Assembly: GCA_947650365.1 (NCBI GenBank)
Contig: CANTAL010000200.1
Span: 372,001 to 436,000 of the forward strand
Reading direction: 5' to 3'
Length of the DNA: 64,000 nt
DNA from: Chamaelirium japonicum
Lineage: Eukaryota > Streptophyta > Magnoliopsida > Liliales > Melanthiaceae
Both the position numbers and the translations under genes were made by a program. Every line of letters starts with the position of its first letter. The first letter of the stretch is position 1. Of this stretch, positions 52,236-64,000 are shown one piece after another. The notes under the pieces were generated by a model that was given only the letters and a program-made list of their open reading frames with translations, was not told the DNA's origin and did no database searches.

Positions 52236-52340
52236 AGAATCACACAGGGTTTCCCCACGATCAACTAACGTTCAAAGGTGCACCTTTCTATTCAACCAAA
52301 TACAAAGTCTGAGGCCGCAATCTAAACACCTGAATGATCA
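52236..52340. other. Non-satellite segment, copy 1, at an R-to-F switch
   Basis: About 28 bp of unique sequence (from AGAATCACACAGGG) is followed by a 77-bp core (about 52264-52340) that recurs at 57519-57595 with two differences. The core holds the palindrome AAAGGTGCACCTTT and, right after it, a near-perfect inverted repeat around CAACCA. The array is R on the left and F on the right. No coding potential or known family is recognised. Confidence 0.85.
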
Positions 52341-52636
52341 TGTGAATGAATTATGAATGAACTAGAATAGATTCTGCGAATGAATTAGAATGGAACGTGC
52401 GAATGAATTAGAATTGATCGTACGAATGAATTAGAATCGATACATTCGTGCGAATGAATTAGAATGGATCGTACGAATGAATTAGAATGGATAAATTAGT
52501 GCGAATGAATTAGAATGGATCATACGAATGAATTAGAATGGATCGTATGAATGAATTAGAATGGATCATATGAATGAATTAGAATAGATCGTATGAATGA
52601 TCGTATGAATGAATTAGAATGGATCATACATATCGT
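52341..52636 (+). repeat. Satellite array, orientation F
   Basis: A short F block of about 300 bp between the non-satellite segment and a switch at a CGTACGTACG palindrome. Confidence 0.9.
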
Positions 52637-55600
52637 ACGTACGATCCATTCTATTTCATTCGTATGATCCATTCTAATTCATTCGCACGATCCATTCTAA
52701 TTCATTCGTACGATCCATTCTAATTCATTCGTACGATCCATTCTAATTCATTCGTACGATCCATTATAATTCATTCGTACGATCCATTCTAATTTATTCC
52801 CATGAATGTATCTATTCTAATTCATTCGTATGATCCATTCTAATTCATTCGCACGATCCATTCTAATTCATTCATATGATCCATTCTAATTCATTCACAC
52901 GAATGTATCCATTCTAATTCATTCGTACGATCCATTCTAATTCATTCGCACAATCTATTCTAATTCATTCGTACGATCAATTCTAATTCATTCACACGAT
53001 CCATTCTAATTCATTTGCACGATCCATTCTAATTTATTTATATAATCTATTCTAATTCTTTTGCACGAATGTATCCATTCTAATTCATTCGTACGATCCA
53101 TTTTAATTCCTCCGTACGATCCATTCTAATTCCTTCGTACGATCCATTCTATTTCATTCGTATGATCTATTCTAATTCCTTCGTACGATCCATTCTAATT
53201 CATTCCCCTGAATATATCCATTCTAATTCATACGTACGATCCATTCTAATTCATTCATACGATCCAATCTAATTCATTCATACGATCCATTCTAATTCAT
53301 TCGCACGAATGTATCCATTCTAATTCATTCGTACGATCTATGATCCATTCTAATTCATTTGCACAATCTATTCTAATTCATTCGTATGATCTATTCTAAT
53401 TCATTAGCACGATCCATTCTAATTCATTCGTACGATCCATTCTATTTCATTCATACTATCCATTCTTACTCATCCGTATGATCCATTCTAATTCATTTGC
53501 ACGAATATATCCATTCTAATTTATTCGTACGATCCATTCTAATTCATTCGCACGATCCATTCCAATTCATTCGTACGATCGATTCTAATTCATTCACAAG
53601 ATCCATTCTAATTCATTCATACGATCCATTCTAATTCATTCGTACGATCCATTCTAATTCATTATCACGATCCATTCTAATTCATTCGTACGATCCATTC
53701 TATTTCATTCGTACTATCCATTCTTACTCATTCGTACGATCCATTCTAATTCATTCGCACGAATATATCCATTTTAATTTATTCGTACGATCCATTCTAA
53801 TTTATTCGCACGATCCATTCTAATTCATTCATACGATCCATTCTAATTCATTCACAATATCCATTCTAATTCATTCATACGATCTAATCTAATTAATTCA
53901 TACAAGCCATTCTAATTCTTTCGCATGAATGTATCCATTCTAATTCATTCGTACGATCCACCCTAATTCCTTCGTACAATCTATTCTAATTCCTTCGTAT
54001 GATCCATTCTATTTCATTCGTATAAATTCATACGATCCAATCTAATTCACTCATACGATCCATTCTAATTCATTCCCACGAAAGTATCCATTCTAATTCA
54101 TTCGTACGATCCATTCTAATTCATTCGCACAATCTATTCTAATTCATTCGCACGATCCATTCTAATTCATTCGCACGATCCATTCTAATTTATTTGTACG
54201 ATCCATTCTAATTCATTCATTCAATCCATTCTAATTCTTTTGCACGAATGTATCTATTCTAATTCATTCGTACGATCCATTCTAATTCCGTCGTACGATC
54301 CATTCTAATTCATTCCCATGAATGTATCCATTCTAATTGATACGAACATTCCATTCTAATTCATTCATACGATCCAATCTAATTCATTCATACGATCCAT
54401 TCTAATTCATTCGCACGAATGTATCCATTCTAATTCATTCTAATTCCTTCGTACGATCCATTCGTATGATCCATTCTAATTCCTTCGCACGATCCATTCT
54501 AATTCATTTGCACAATCTATTCTAATTCATTCATACGATCCATTCTAATTCATTAGCACGATCCATTCTAATTCATTCATACAATCCATTCTAATTCATT
54601 CGCACGAATGTATCCATTCTAATTCACTCGTACGATCAATTCTCATTCATTCGCACGATCCATTCTAATTCATTCATACGATCCATTCTAATTCATTCGC
54701 ACGAATGTATCCATTCTAATTCATTCATACGATCAATTCTAATTCATTCGCACAATCTATTCTAATTCATTCATACGATCCATTCTAATTCATTCGCACG
54801 ATCCATTCTAATTCATTTGCACGATCCATTCTAATTCATTCATACAATCCATTCTAATTCTTTTGCACCAATATATCCATTCTAATTCCTTCATACGATC
54901 CATTCTAATTCCTTCGTACGATCCGTTCTAATTCCTTCGTATGATCCATTCTATTTCATTCGTATGATCCATTCTAATTCCTTCGTACGATCCATTCTAA
55001 TTCATTTCCATGAATGTATCCATTCTAATTCATACATACGATCCATTCTAATTCATTCATACAATCCAATATAATTGATTCAAACGATCCATTCTAATTC
55101 ATTCGCACGAATGTATCCATTCTATTTCATTCGTACGATCCATTCAAATTCATTAACACGATCCATTCTAATTCATTCGTATGATCCATTCTATTTCATT
55201 TGTACGGTCCATTCTTACTCATTCGTACGATCCATTCTAATTCATTCGCACGAATATATCCATTCTAATTCATCGTACGATCCATTCTAATTCATTCGTA
55301 CGAATGTATCCATTCTAATTCATTCGTAAGATCCATTCTAATTCATTCGCACGATCCATTCTAATTCATTCATATGATCCATTCTAATTCATTCGTACGA
55401 TCCATTCTAATTCATTCGCATGATCCATTCTAATTCATTCATACGATACATTCTAATTCATTCATACAATCCATTCTAATTCTTTCGCACGAATGTATCC
55501 ATTCTAATTCCTTCGTACGATCCATTCTAATTCATTCGTACGTTCTATTCTAATTCATTCATACGATCCATTCTAATTCATTCATACAATCCATTCTAAT

Positions 55601-57518
55601 TCTTTCGCACGAATGTATCCATTCTAATTCATTCGTATGATCCACCCAAATTCCTTCATATGATCCATTCTAATTCATTCACACGAATGTATCCATTCTA
55701 ATTCATTCGTACGATCCATTCGAATTTATTCATACGATCCATTCTAATTCATTCGTAGGATCCATTCTAATTCATTCATACGATCTATTGTAATTCATTC
55801 GTACGATCCATTCTAATTCATTCGCACGATCCATTCTAATTCATTCGCACGATCCATTCTAATTCATTCGCACGATCCATTCTAATTCATTCATATGAAC
55901 CATTCTATTTTATTTGTACGATGCATTCTTACTCATTCGTACGATCCATTCTAATTCATTCGCACGATCCAATCTAATTCATTCGCACGATCCATTCTAA
56001 TTCATTCATACGATCCATTCTATTTCATTCATACGATCCATTCTTACTCATTCGTACGATCCAGTCAAATTCATTCGCACGAATGTATCCATTCTAATCC
56101 ATTTGTACGATCCATTCTAATTTATTCGCACGATCCATTCTAATTCATTCATACGATCCATTCTAATTCATTCGTATGATCCATTCTAATTCATTCATAC
56201 AATTCAGTCTAATTCTTTCGAACGAATGTATCCATTCTAATTCATTCGTATGATCCATTCTAATTCATTCACACGATCCATTCTAATTCATTCATATGAT
56301 CCATTCTAATTCATATCATACAATCCATTCTAATTCTTTCGTACGAATATATCCATTCTAATTCATTCGAACGATCCACCCTAATTCTTTCGTATGATCC
56401 ATTCTAATTCATTCGGACGAAAGTATCCATTATAATTCATTCGTACGATCCATTTGAATTCATTCATACGATCTATTCTAAATCATTCATACGATCCATT
56501 TTAATTCATTCATATGATCCATTCTAATTCATTCGCACGAATGTATTCATTCGCACAATCTATTCTAATTCATTCGTACGATCTATTCTAATTCATTAGC
56601 ACGATCCATTCTAATTTATTCGTACGATCCATTCTATTTCATTTGTACGATCCATTCTTACTCATTCGTATGATCCATTCTAATTCATTCGCACGAATAT
56701 ATCCATTCTAATTCATTCGTACGATCCATTCTAATTCATTCGCACGATCCATTCTAATTCATTCGCACGATCCATTCTAATTCATTCATACGAACCATTC
56801 TAATTCATTCGTACGATCCATTCTAATTCATTCGCACGATCCATTCTAATTCATTCGCACAATCTATTCTAATTCATTCATAATTCATTCGCACGATCCA
56901 TTCTAATTCATTCGCACGATCCATTCTAATTTATTTGTACGATCCATTCTAATTCATTCATACAATCCATTCTAATTCTTGTGCATGAATGTATCCATTC
57001 TAATTCATTCGTACGATCCATTCTAATTCCTTCGTACGATCCATTCTAATTCTTTCGTACAATCCATTCTAATTCATTCACATAAATGTATCCATTCTAA
57101 TTCATTCGTACGATCCATTCTAATTCATTCACACAATCTGTTCTAATTCATTCGTACGATCCATTCTAATTCATTAGCACGATCCATTCTAATTCATTCG
57201 TACGATCCATTCTATTTGATTCGTACGATCTATTCTTACTCATTCGTACGATCCATTGTAATTCATTCGCACGATCCATTCTAATTCATTCATACGATCC
57301 ATTCTATTTCATTTGTATGATCCATTCTTACTCATTCGTACGATCCATTCTAATTCATTCGCATGAATGTATCCATTCTAAGTCATTCATACGATCTATT
57401 CAAAATCATTCGCACGATCCATTCTAATTCATTCTAATTCATTCGCACAATCCATTCTAATTCATTCGTACGATCCATTCTAATTCATTCGCACGATCCA
57501 TTCTAATTCATTCTAATT
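52637..57518 (-). repeat. Satellite array, orientation R
   Basis: R-oriented 23/28-bp units, about 4.9 kb, ending at the second non-satellite segment. The open frame at 55075-55290 is a repeat by-product. No gene is seen. Confidence 0.95.
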
Positions 57519-57595
57519 CAACTAACGTTCAAAGGTGCACCTTTGTATTCAACCAAATACAAAGTCTGAGGCCGCAACCTAAACACCTGAATGAT
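57519..57595. other. Non-satellite segment, copy 2, at an R-to-F switch
   Basis: A 77-bp segment matching copy 1 with two substitutions. It contains the 16-bp palindrome CAAAGGTGCACCTTTG and a perfect hairpin with 9-nt arms CTTTGTATT and AATACAAAG around CAACCA, the two overlapping by four bases. The array again changes from R to F across it, and the first ~40 bp of the right flank resembles that of copy 1. Confidence 0.88.
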
Positions 57596-60500
57596 ACTGC
57601 GAACGAATTACAAATGAATTAGAATAGCTTGTGCGAATGAATTAGAATGGATTGTGCGAATGAATTAGAATGGATCATACGAATGAATTAGAATGGATCG
57701 TATGAATGAATTAGAATGGATCGTTCGAATGAATTAGAATGGATCGTACGAATGAATTAGAATGGATACATTAATGCAAATGAATTAGAATGGATCGTAC
57801 GATTGAATTAGAATGGATCGGGCGAATGAATTAGATTGGATCGTGCGAATGAATTAGAAAGGATCGTATGAATGAATTAGAATGGATACATTCGTGCGAA
57901 TGAATTAGAATGGATCGTATAAATGAATTAGAATGGATCGTATGAATGAATTCGAATAGATCGTACGAATGAATTAGAATGGATACATTCGTGCGAATAA
58001 ATTAGAATGGATCATATGAAGGAATTAGGGTGGATCGTACGAATGAATAAGAATGGATACATTCGTGCGAAAGAATTAGAATGGATTGTATAAATGAATT
58101 AGAATGGGTCGTATGAATGAATTAGAATGGATCGTAGAATGAATTAGAATGGATCGTGCGAAGGAATTAGAATGGATCGTATGAATGAATTCGAATGGAT
58201 CGTCCGAATGAATTAGAATGGATACATTCGTGCGAATGAATTAGAATGGATCAAACGAAGGAATTAGGGTGGATCGTACGAATGAATTAGAATGGTTACA
58301 TTCGTGCAAAAGAATTAGAATGGATTTTATGAATGAATTAGAATGGATCATATGAATGAATTAGAATAGATCGTGCGAATGAATTATAATGGATCATACA
58401 AATGAATTAGAATGAATCGAATGAATGAATTAGAATGGATCGTGCGAATGAATTAGAATGGATCGTATGAATGAATTAGAATGGATACATTCGTGCGAAT
58501 GAATTAGAATGGATCGTACGAATGAGTAAGAATGGATCGTACAAATGAAATAGAATGGATCATACGAATGAATTAGAATGGATCGTGCTAATGAATTAGA
58601 ATGGATCGTACGAATGAATTAGAATAGATCGTACGAATGAATTAGAATGGATCGTACGAATGAATTATAATGAATCGTATGAATGAATTAGAATGGATCG
58701 TGCGAATGAATTAGAAAGGATCGTACGAATAAATTAGAATGGATACATTCGTGCGAATGAATTAGAATGGAGTGTACGAATGAAATAGAATGGATCGTAC
58801 GAATGAATTAGAATGGATCGTGCTAATGAATTAGAATGGATCGTACGAATGAAATAGAATGGATCGTACGAATGAGTACGAATGGATCATACGAATGAAT
58901 TAGAATGGATACATTCGTGCAAAAGAATTATAATGGATTGTATGAATGAATTAGAATGGATCGTGCAAATGAATTAGAATGGATCGTATGAATGAATTCG
59001 AATGGATCGTACGAATGAATTAGAATGGATACATTCGTGCGAATGAATTAGAATGGATCATACAAAGGAATTAGGGTGCATCATATGAATGAATTAGAAT
59101 GGATACATTCATACGAAAGAATTAGAATGGATTGTATGAATGAATTAGAATGGATCGTATGAATGAATTAGAATGGATCGTGCGAATGAATTAGAATGGA
59201 TCGTACGAATGAATTAGAATGGATCGTATGAATGAATAAGAATGGATCGTCCGAATGAATTAGATTGGATTGTATGAATGAATTCGAATGGATCGTACGA
59301 ATGAATTAGAATGGATATATTCGTGCGAATGAATTAGAATGGATCATACGAAGGAATTAGGGTGGATCGTACGAATGAATTAGAATGGATTGAATAAATG
59401 AATTAGAATGGATCGTATGAATGAATTAGAATGGATCGTGCGAATGAATTTGAATGGATCATACGAATAAATTAGAATGGATCGTATGAATGAATTAGAA
59501 TGGATCGTGCAAATGAATTAGAATGGAACGTACGAATGAATTAGAATGGATACATTTGTGCGAATGAATTAGAATGGATTGTACGAATGAGTAAGAATGG
59601 ATCGTAAAAATGAAATAGAATGGATCGTACGAATGAATTAGAATGGATCGTGTTAATGAATTAGTACGGATAGTACGAATTAATTAGAATAGATTAAGCG
59701 AATGAATTAGAATGGATCGTACGAATGAATTAGAATGGATCGTATGAATGAATTAGAATGGATCGTGCAAATGAATTAGAATGGATCGTGCGAATGAATT
59801 AGAATGGATACATTCGTGCGAATGAATTAGAATTGATCGTATGAATGAATTAGAATGGATCGTACGAATGGATTAGAATGGATACATTCGTGCGAATGAA
59901 TTAGAATGGATCGTACGAATGAGTAGGAATGGATCGTACGAATGAAATAGAATGGATCGTACGAATGAACTAGAATGGATCGTGCTAATGAATTAGAATG
60001 GATAGTATGAATGAATTAGAATAGATTGTGCGAATGAATTAGAATAGATCGTACGAATGAATTAGAATGGATCGTGCTAATGAATTAGAATGGATCATAC
60101 GAATAAATTAGAATGGATTATGCGAATGAATTAGAATGGATACATTGGTGCGAATGAATTAGAATGGATCGTATGAATGAATTAGATTGCATCATATGAA
60201 TGAATTAGAATGGATCGTACGTATGAATTAGAATGGATACATTTATGGGAATGAATTAGAATGGATCGTACGAAGGAATTAGAATGGATCATACGAATGA
60301 AATAGAATGGATCGTACGAAGGAAATAGAATGGATCGTACAAATGAATTAGAATGGATCGTACGAATGAATTAGAATAGATTTAGCAAATGAATTAGAAT
60401 GGATCGTACGAATGACTTAGAATGGATACATTCGTGCGAATGAATTAGAATGGATCGTATGAATGAATTAGAATGGATCGTATGAATGAATTCGAATGGA

Positions 60501-61935
60501 TCGTACAAATGAATTTGAATGGATACATTCGCGCGAATGAATTAGAATGGATCATACGAAGGAATTAGGTTGGATCGTACAAATGAATTAAAATGGATAC
60601 ATTCGTGAGAAAGAATTAGAATGGATTGTATGAATGAATTAGAATGGATCGTATGAATGAATTAGAATGGATCATGCGAATGAATTAGAATGGATCGTAC
60701 GAATGAATTAGAACGGGTCATATGAATGAATTAGAATGGGTCGTGCGAATGAATTAGAATGGATCGTACGAATGAATTAGATTGGATACATTCGTGCGAA
60801 TGAATTAGAATGGATCGTACGAATGAGTAAGAATGGATCGTACGAATGAAATAGAATGGATCATACGAATGAATTCGAATGGATCGTGCTAATGAATTAG
60901 AATGGATCGTACGAATGAATTAGAATAGATTGCGCGAAAGAATTAGAATGGATCGTACGAATGAAATAGAATGGATCGTATGAAGGAATTAGAATGGATC
61001 GTGCGAATGAATTAGAATGGATCGTACGAATGAATTAGAATAGATACCTTCGTGCGAATGAATTAGAATGGATTGTACGAATGAGTAAGAATGGATCTTA
61101 CGAATAAAATAGAATGGATCGTACGAATGAATTAGAATGGATCGTGGTAATGAATCAGAATGGATCGTATGAATGAATTAGAAAAGATTGTGCGAATGAA
61201 TACATTCGTGCGAATGAATTAGAATGGATCGTATGAATGAATTAGAATGGATCGTATAAATGAATTAGACTGGATCGTATGAGTGAATTAGAATAGATCG
61301 TATGAATGAATTCGAATGGATCATAGGAATGAATTAGAAAGGATACATTCGTGCGAATGAATTAGAATGGATCGTACGAATGAAATAGAATGTATCCATT
61401 CTAATTCTAATTCATTCATAGAAATGGATCGTACGAAGGAATTAGAATGGATCATACGAATGTATTAGAATGGATCGTATGAATGAATTAGAATGGATAC
61501 ATTCGTGCGAATGAATTAGAATGGATCGTACGAATGAGTAAGAATGGATCGTACGAATGAAATAGAATAGATCGTACGAATGAATTAGAATGGATCGTGC
61601 GAATAAATTAGATTGGATCGTGCGAATGAATTAAAATGGATCGTACGAATGAATTAGAATGGATACATTTGTGCGAATGAATTAGAATGGATCGTATGAA
61701 TGCTTCGGAATGGATCTTATGAATGAATTTGAATGGATTGTACGACTGAATTAGAATGGATCGTGTGAATGAATTAGAATGGATCGTACGAATGAATTAG
61801 AATGGATCGTATGAATGAATTAGAATGGATCGTGCGAATGAATTAGAATGGATCGTACGAATGAATTAGAATGGATACATTCGTGCGAATGAATTAGAAT
61901 GGATCGTACGAATAAGTAAGAATGGATCGTACGAA
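57596..61935 (+). repeat. Satellite array, orientation F
   Basis: F-oriented 23/28-bp units, about 4.3 kb, with one tiny R island at about 61392-61421. No gene is seen. Confidence 0.95.
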
Positions 61936-62134
61936 TGTATCCATTCTAATTCATTCGTACGATCCATTCTAATTCATTCGCACGATCCATTCTAATTCAT
62001 TCATACGATCCATTCTAATTCATTCACACGAATATATCCATTCTAATTCATTCGTACGATCCATTCTAGTTCATTCGCACGATCCATTCTAATTCATTCA
62101 TACGATCCATTCTAATTCATTCACACGATCCATT
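61936..62134 (-). repeat. Satellite island, orientation R
   Basis: About 200 bp of R-oriented units bounded on the right by CCATTCTATAGAATGG. Confidence 0.9.
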
Positions 62135-64000
62135 CTATAGAATGGGTACATTCATGGGAATGAATTAGAATGGATCGTACGAAGGAATTAGAATGGATCG
62201 TACGAATGAATTAGAATGGATCTTGTGAATGAATTAGAATGGATCTTACGAATGAATTAGAATAGGTTGTTCGAATGAATTAGAATGGATCGTACGAATG
62301 AATTAGAATGGATAAATTCGTGGGAATGAATTAGAATGGATCGTATGAATGAATTAGATTGGATCGTATCAATGAATTAGAATGGATCGTACGTATGAAT
62401 TAGTATGGATACATTCATGGGAATGAATTAGAATGGATCGTACGTAGGAATTAGAATGGATCGTACGAATGAAATAGAATGGATCGTACGAAGGAATTAG
62501 AATGGATCGTACGAAGGAATTAGAAAGGATCGTACGAATGAATTAGAATGGATACATTCGTGCAAAAGAATTAAAATGGATTGTATGAATGAATTAGAAT
62601 GGATCGTGCAAATGAATTAGAATGGATCATGCGAATGAGGATACATTCGTGCGAATGAATTAGAATGGATCGTACGAATGAGTAAGAATGGATCATACGT
62701 ATGAATTAGAATGGATACATTCGTGCGAAAGAATTAGAATGGATTGTATGAATGAATTAGAATGGATCGTACGAATGAATTAGAATAGATCTTACGACTG
62801 AATTAGAATGGATCGTGCAAATGAACTATAATGGATCGTATGAATGAACTCGAATAGATTGTACGAATGAATTAGAATGGATACATTAGAGCGAATGAAT
62901 TAGAATGGATCATACGAAAGAATTAGGGTGGATCGTATGAATGAATTAGAATGGATCGTATGAATGAATTAGAATGGATCGTGCGAATGAATTAGAATGG
63001 ATCGTACAAATGAATTAGAATGGATCGTATGAATGAATTAGAATGGATCGTGCGAATGAATTAGAATAGATCGTACGAATGAATTAGAATGGATACATTC
63101 GTACGAATAAATTAGAATGGATCGTACGAGTGAGTAAGAATGTATCGTACGAATGAAATAGAATGGATCGTACGAATGAATTAGAATGGATCGTGCGAAT
63201 GAATTAGAATGGATCGTACGAATGAATTAGAATAGATTGTGCGAATGAATTAGAATGGATCGTACGAATGAATTAGAATGGATCGTATGAATGAATTAGA
63301 ATGGATCGTATGAATGAATTAGAATGGATACATTTGTGCGAATGAATTAGAACGGATTGTACGAATGAGTAAGAATGGATCGTACGAATGAAATAGAACG
63401 GATCGTACGAATGAATTAGAATGGATCGTGCTAATGAATTAGAATGGATCGTACGAATGAATTAGAATAGATTGTGCGAATGAATACATTCGTACGAATG
63501 AATTAGAATGGATCGTATGAATGAAATTAGAATTGATCGTATGAATGAATTAGAATGGATCGTATGAATGAATTCGAATGGATCGTACGAATGAATTAGA
63601 ATGGATATAGTCGTGCGAATGAATTAGAATGGATGATACGAAGGAATTAGGGTGGATCGTACGAATGAATTAGAATGGATATATTCGTGCGAAAAAATTA
63701 GAATGGATTGTATGAATGAATTAGAATAGATCGTATGAAAAAATTAGAATGGATCGTACGAATGAATTAGAATGGATACATTTGTGCGAATGAATTAGAC
63801 TGGATCGTACGAATGACTAAGAATGGATCGTACGAATTAAAGAGCATGGATCGTAAGAATGAATTAGAATGCATCGTACAAATGAATTCGAATGGATCGT
63901 ACGAATGAATTAGAATGTATTAGGAATTAGAATGGATTGTATGAATGAATTCGAATGGATCGTATGAATGAATTCGAATGGATCGTACGAATGAATTAGA
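62135..64000 (+). repeat. Satellite array, orientation F, running off the right edge
   Basis: F-oriented 23/28-bp units to the window end. A rare variant cluster near 63.9 kb matches one near 14.86 kb. No gene is seen. Confidence 0.95.

Noticed and set aside
5217-64000. Telomere-like TTAGGG within GAATTAGGGTGG variants
   Set aside because: It occurs once per higher-order copy as a variant of GAATTAGAATGG, never in tandem; no telomere repeat is present.
1-64000. tRNA, rRNA or ordinary host genes
   Set aside because: No such sequence was recognised anywhere in the window.

Overview
This window looks like plant nuclear heterochromatin, most likely from an angiosperm. There is no ordinary host gene. 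About 52 kb is a short-period satellite, and the remaining roughly 12 kb is two LTR retroelement fossils. Plant origin is inferred from the retroelement type: Ty3/gypsy-like elements carrying an extra antisense gene with a 'putative gypsy-type transposase' domain. GT-AG introns and CpG-decay patterns support it. The species cannot be told.

Layout. (1) 1-5216 is the right-hand part of a plus-oriented LTR element (E1), running off the left edge. It has a spliced antisense gene (1-2421, minus), that gene's promoter (2521-2607), a 12-copy tandem array with a 118-bp base period (2864-4325), a polypurine tract (4434-4444) and a 771-bp LTR (4446-5216). (2) 5217-23486 is a satellite of mixed 23-bp and 28-bp units. 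It starts in one orientation (F), passes through a mosaic of inversions, then runs in the opposite orientation (R). (3) 23487-29919 is a second, minus-oriented LTR element (E2) nested in the satellite with a perfect 5-bp target duplication (TGATC). It repeats the E1 plan: antisense gene with its own promoter, tandem array, polypurine tract and LTR. No gag-pol is visible in either element within the window. (4) 29920-64000 is the same satellite again, with about twenty more orientation switches. Two copies of a 77-bp palindrome-rich non-satellite segment lie at two of the R-to-F switches (52264-52340 and 57519-57595).

How the parts relate. E1 and E2 share almost no nucleotide sequence outside short signals, yet have the same arrangement. 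Each has an antisense gene with a TATA box 104-105 bp before its ATG, ACGT-core (G-box/ABRE-like) palindromes upstream, a private tandem array between that promoter and the LTR, and the same 11-nt polypurine tract. LTR promoters of both elements point outward into the satellite and would read the same satellite strand. The satellite has higher-order repeats of 954-1005 bp whose length steps equal one 28-bp or one 23-bp unit. Its orientation switches cluster on short palindromes.

The most interesting signals are the conserved antisense gene/promoter module, the quantised 118 + 18n array, the palindrome-centred inversions, and the duplicated 77-bp segment. Claims about families rest on recall; no database search was run.
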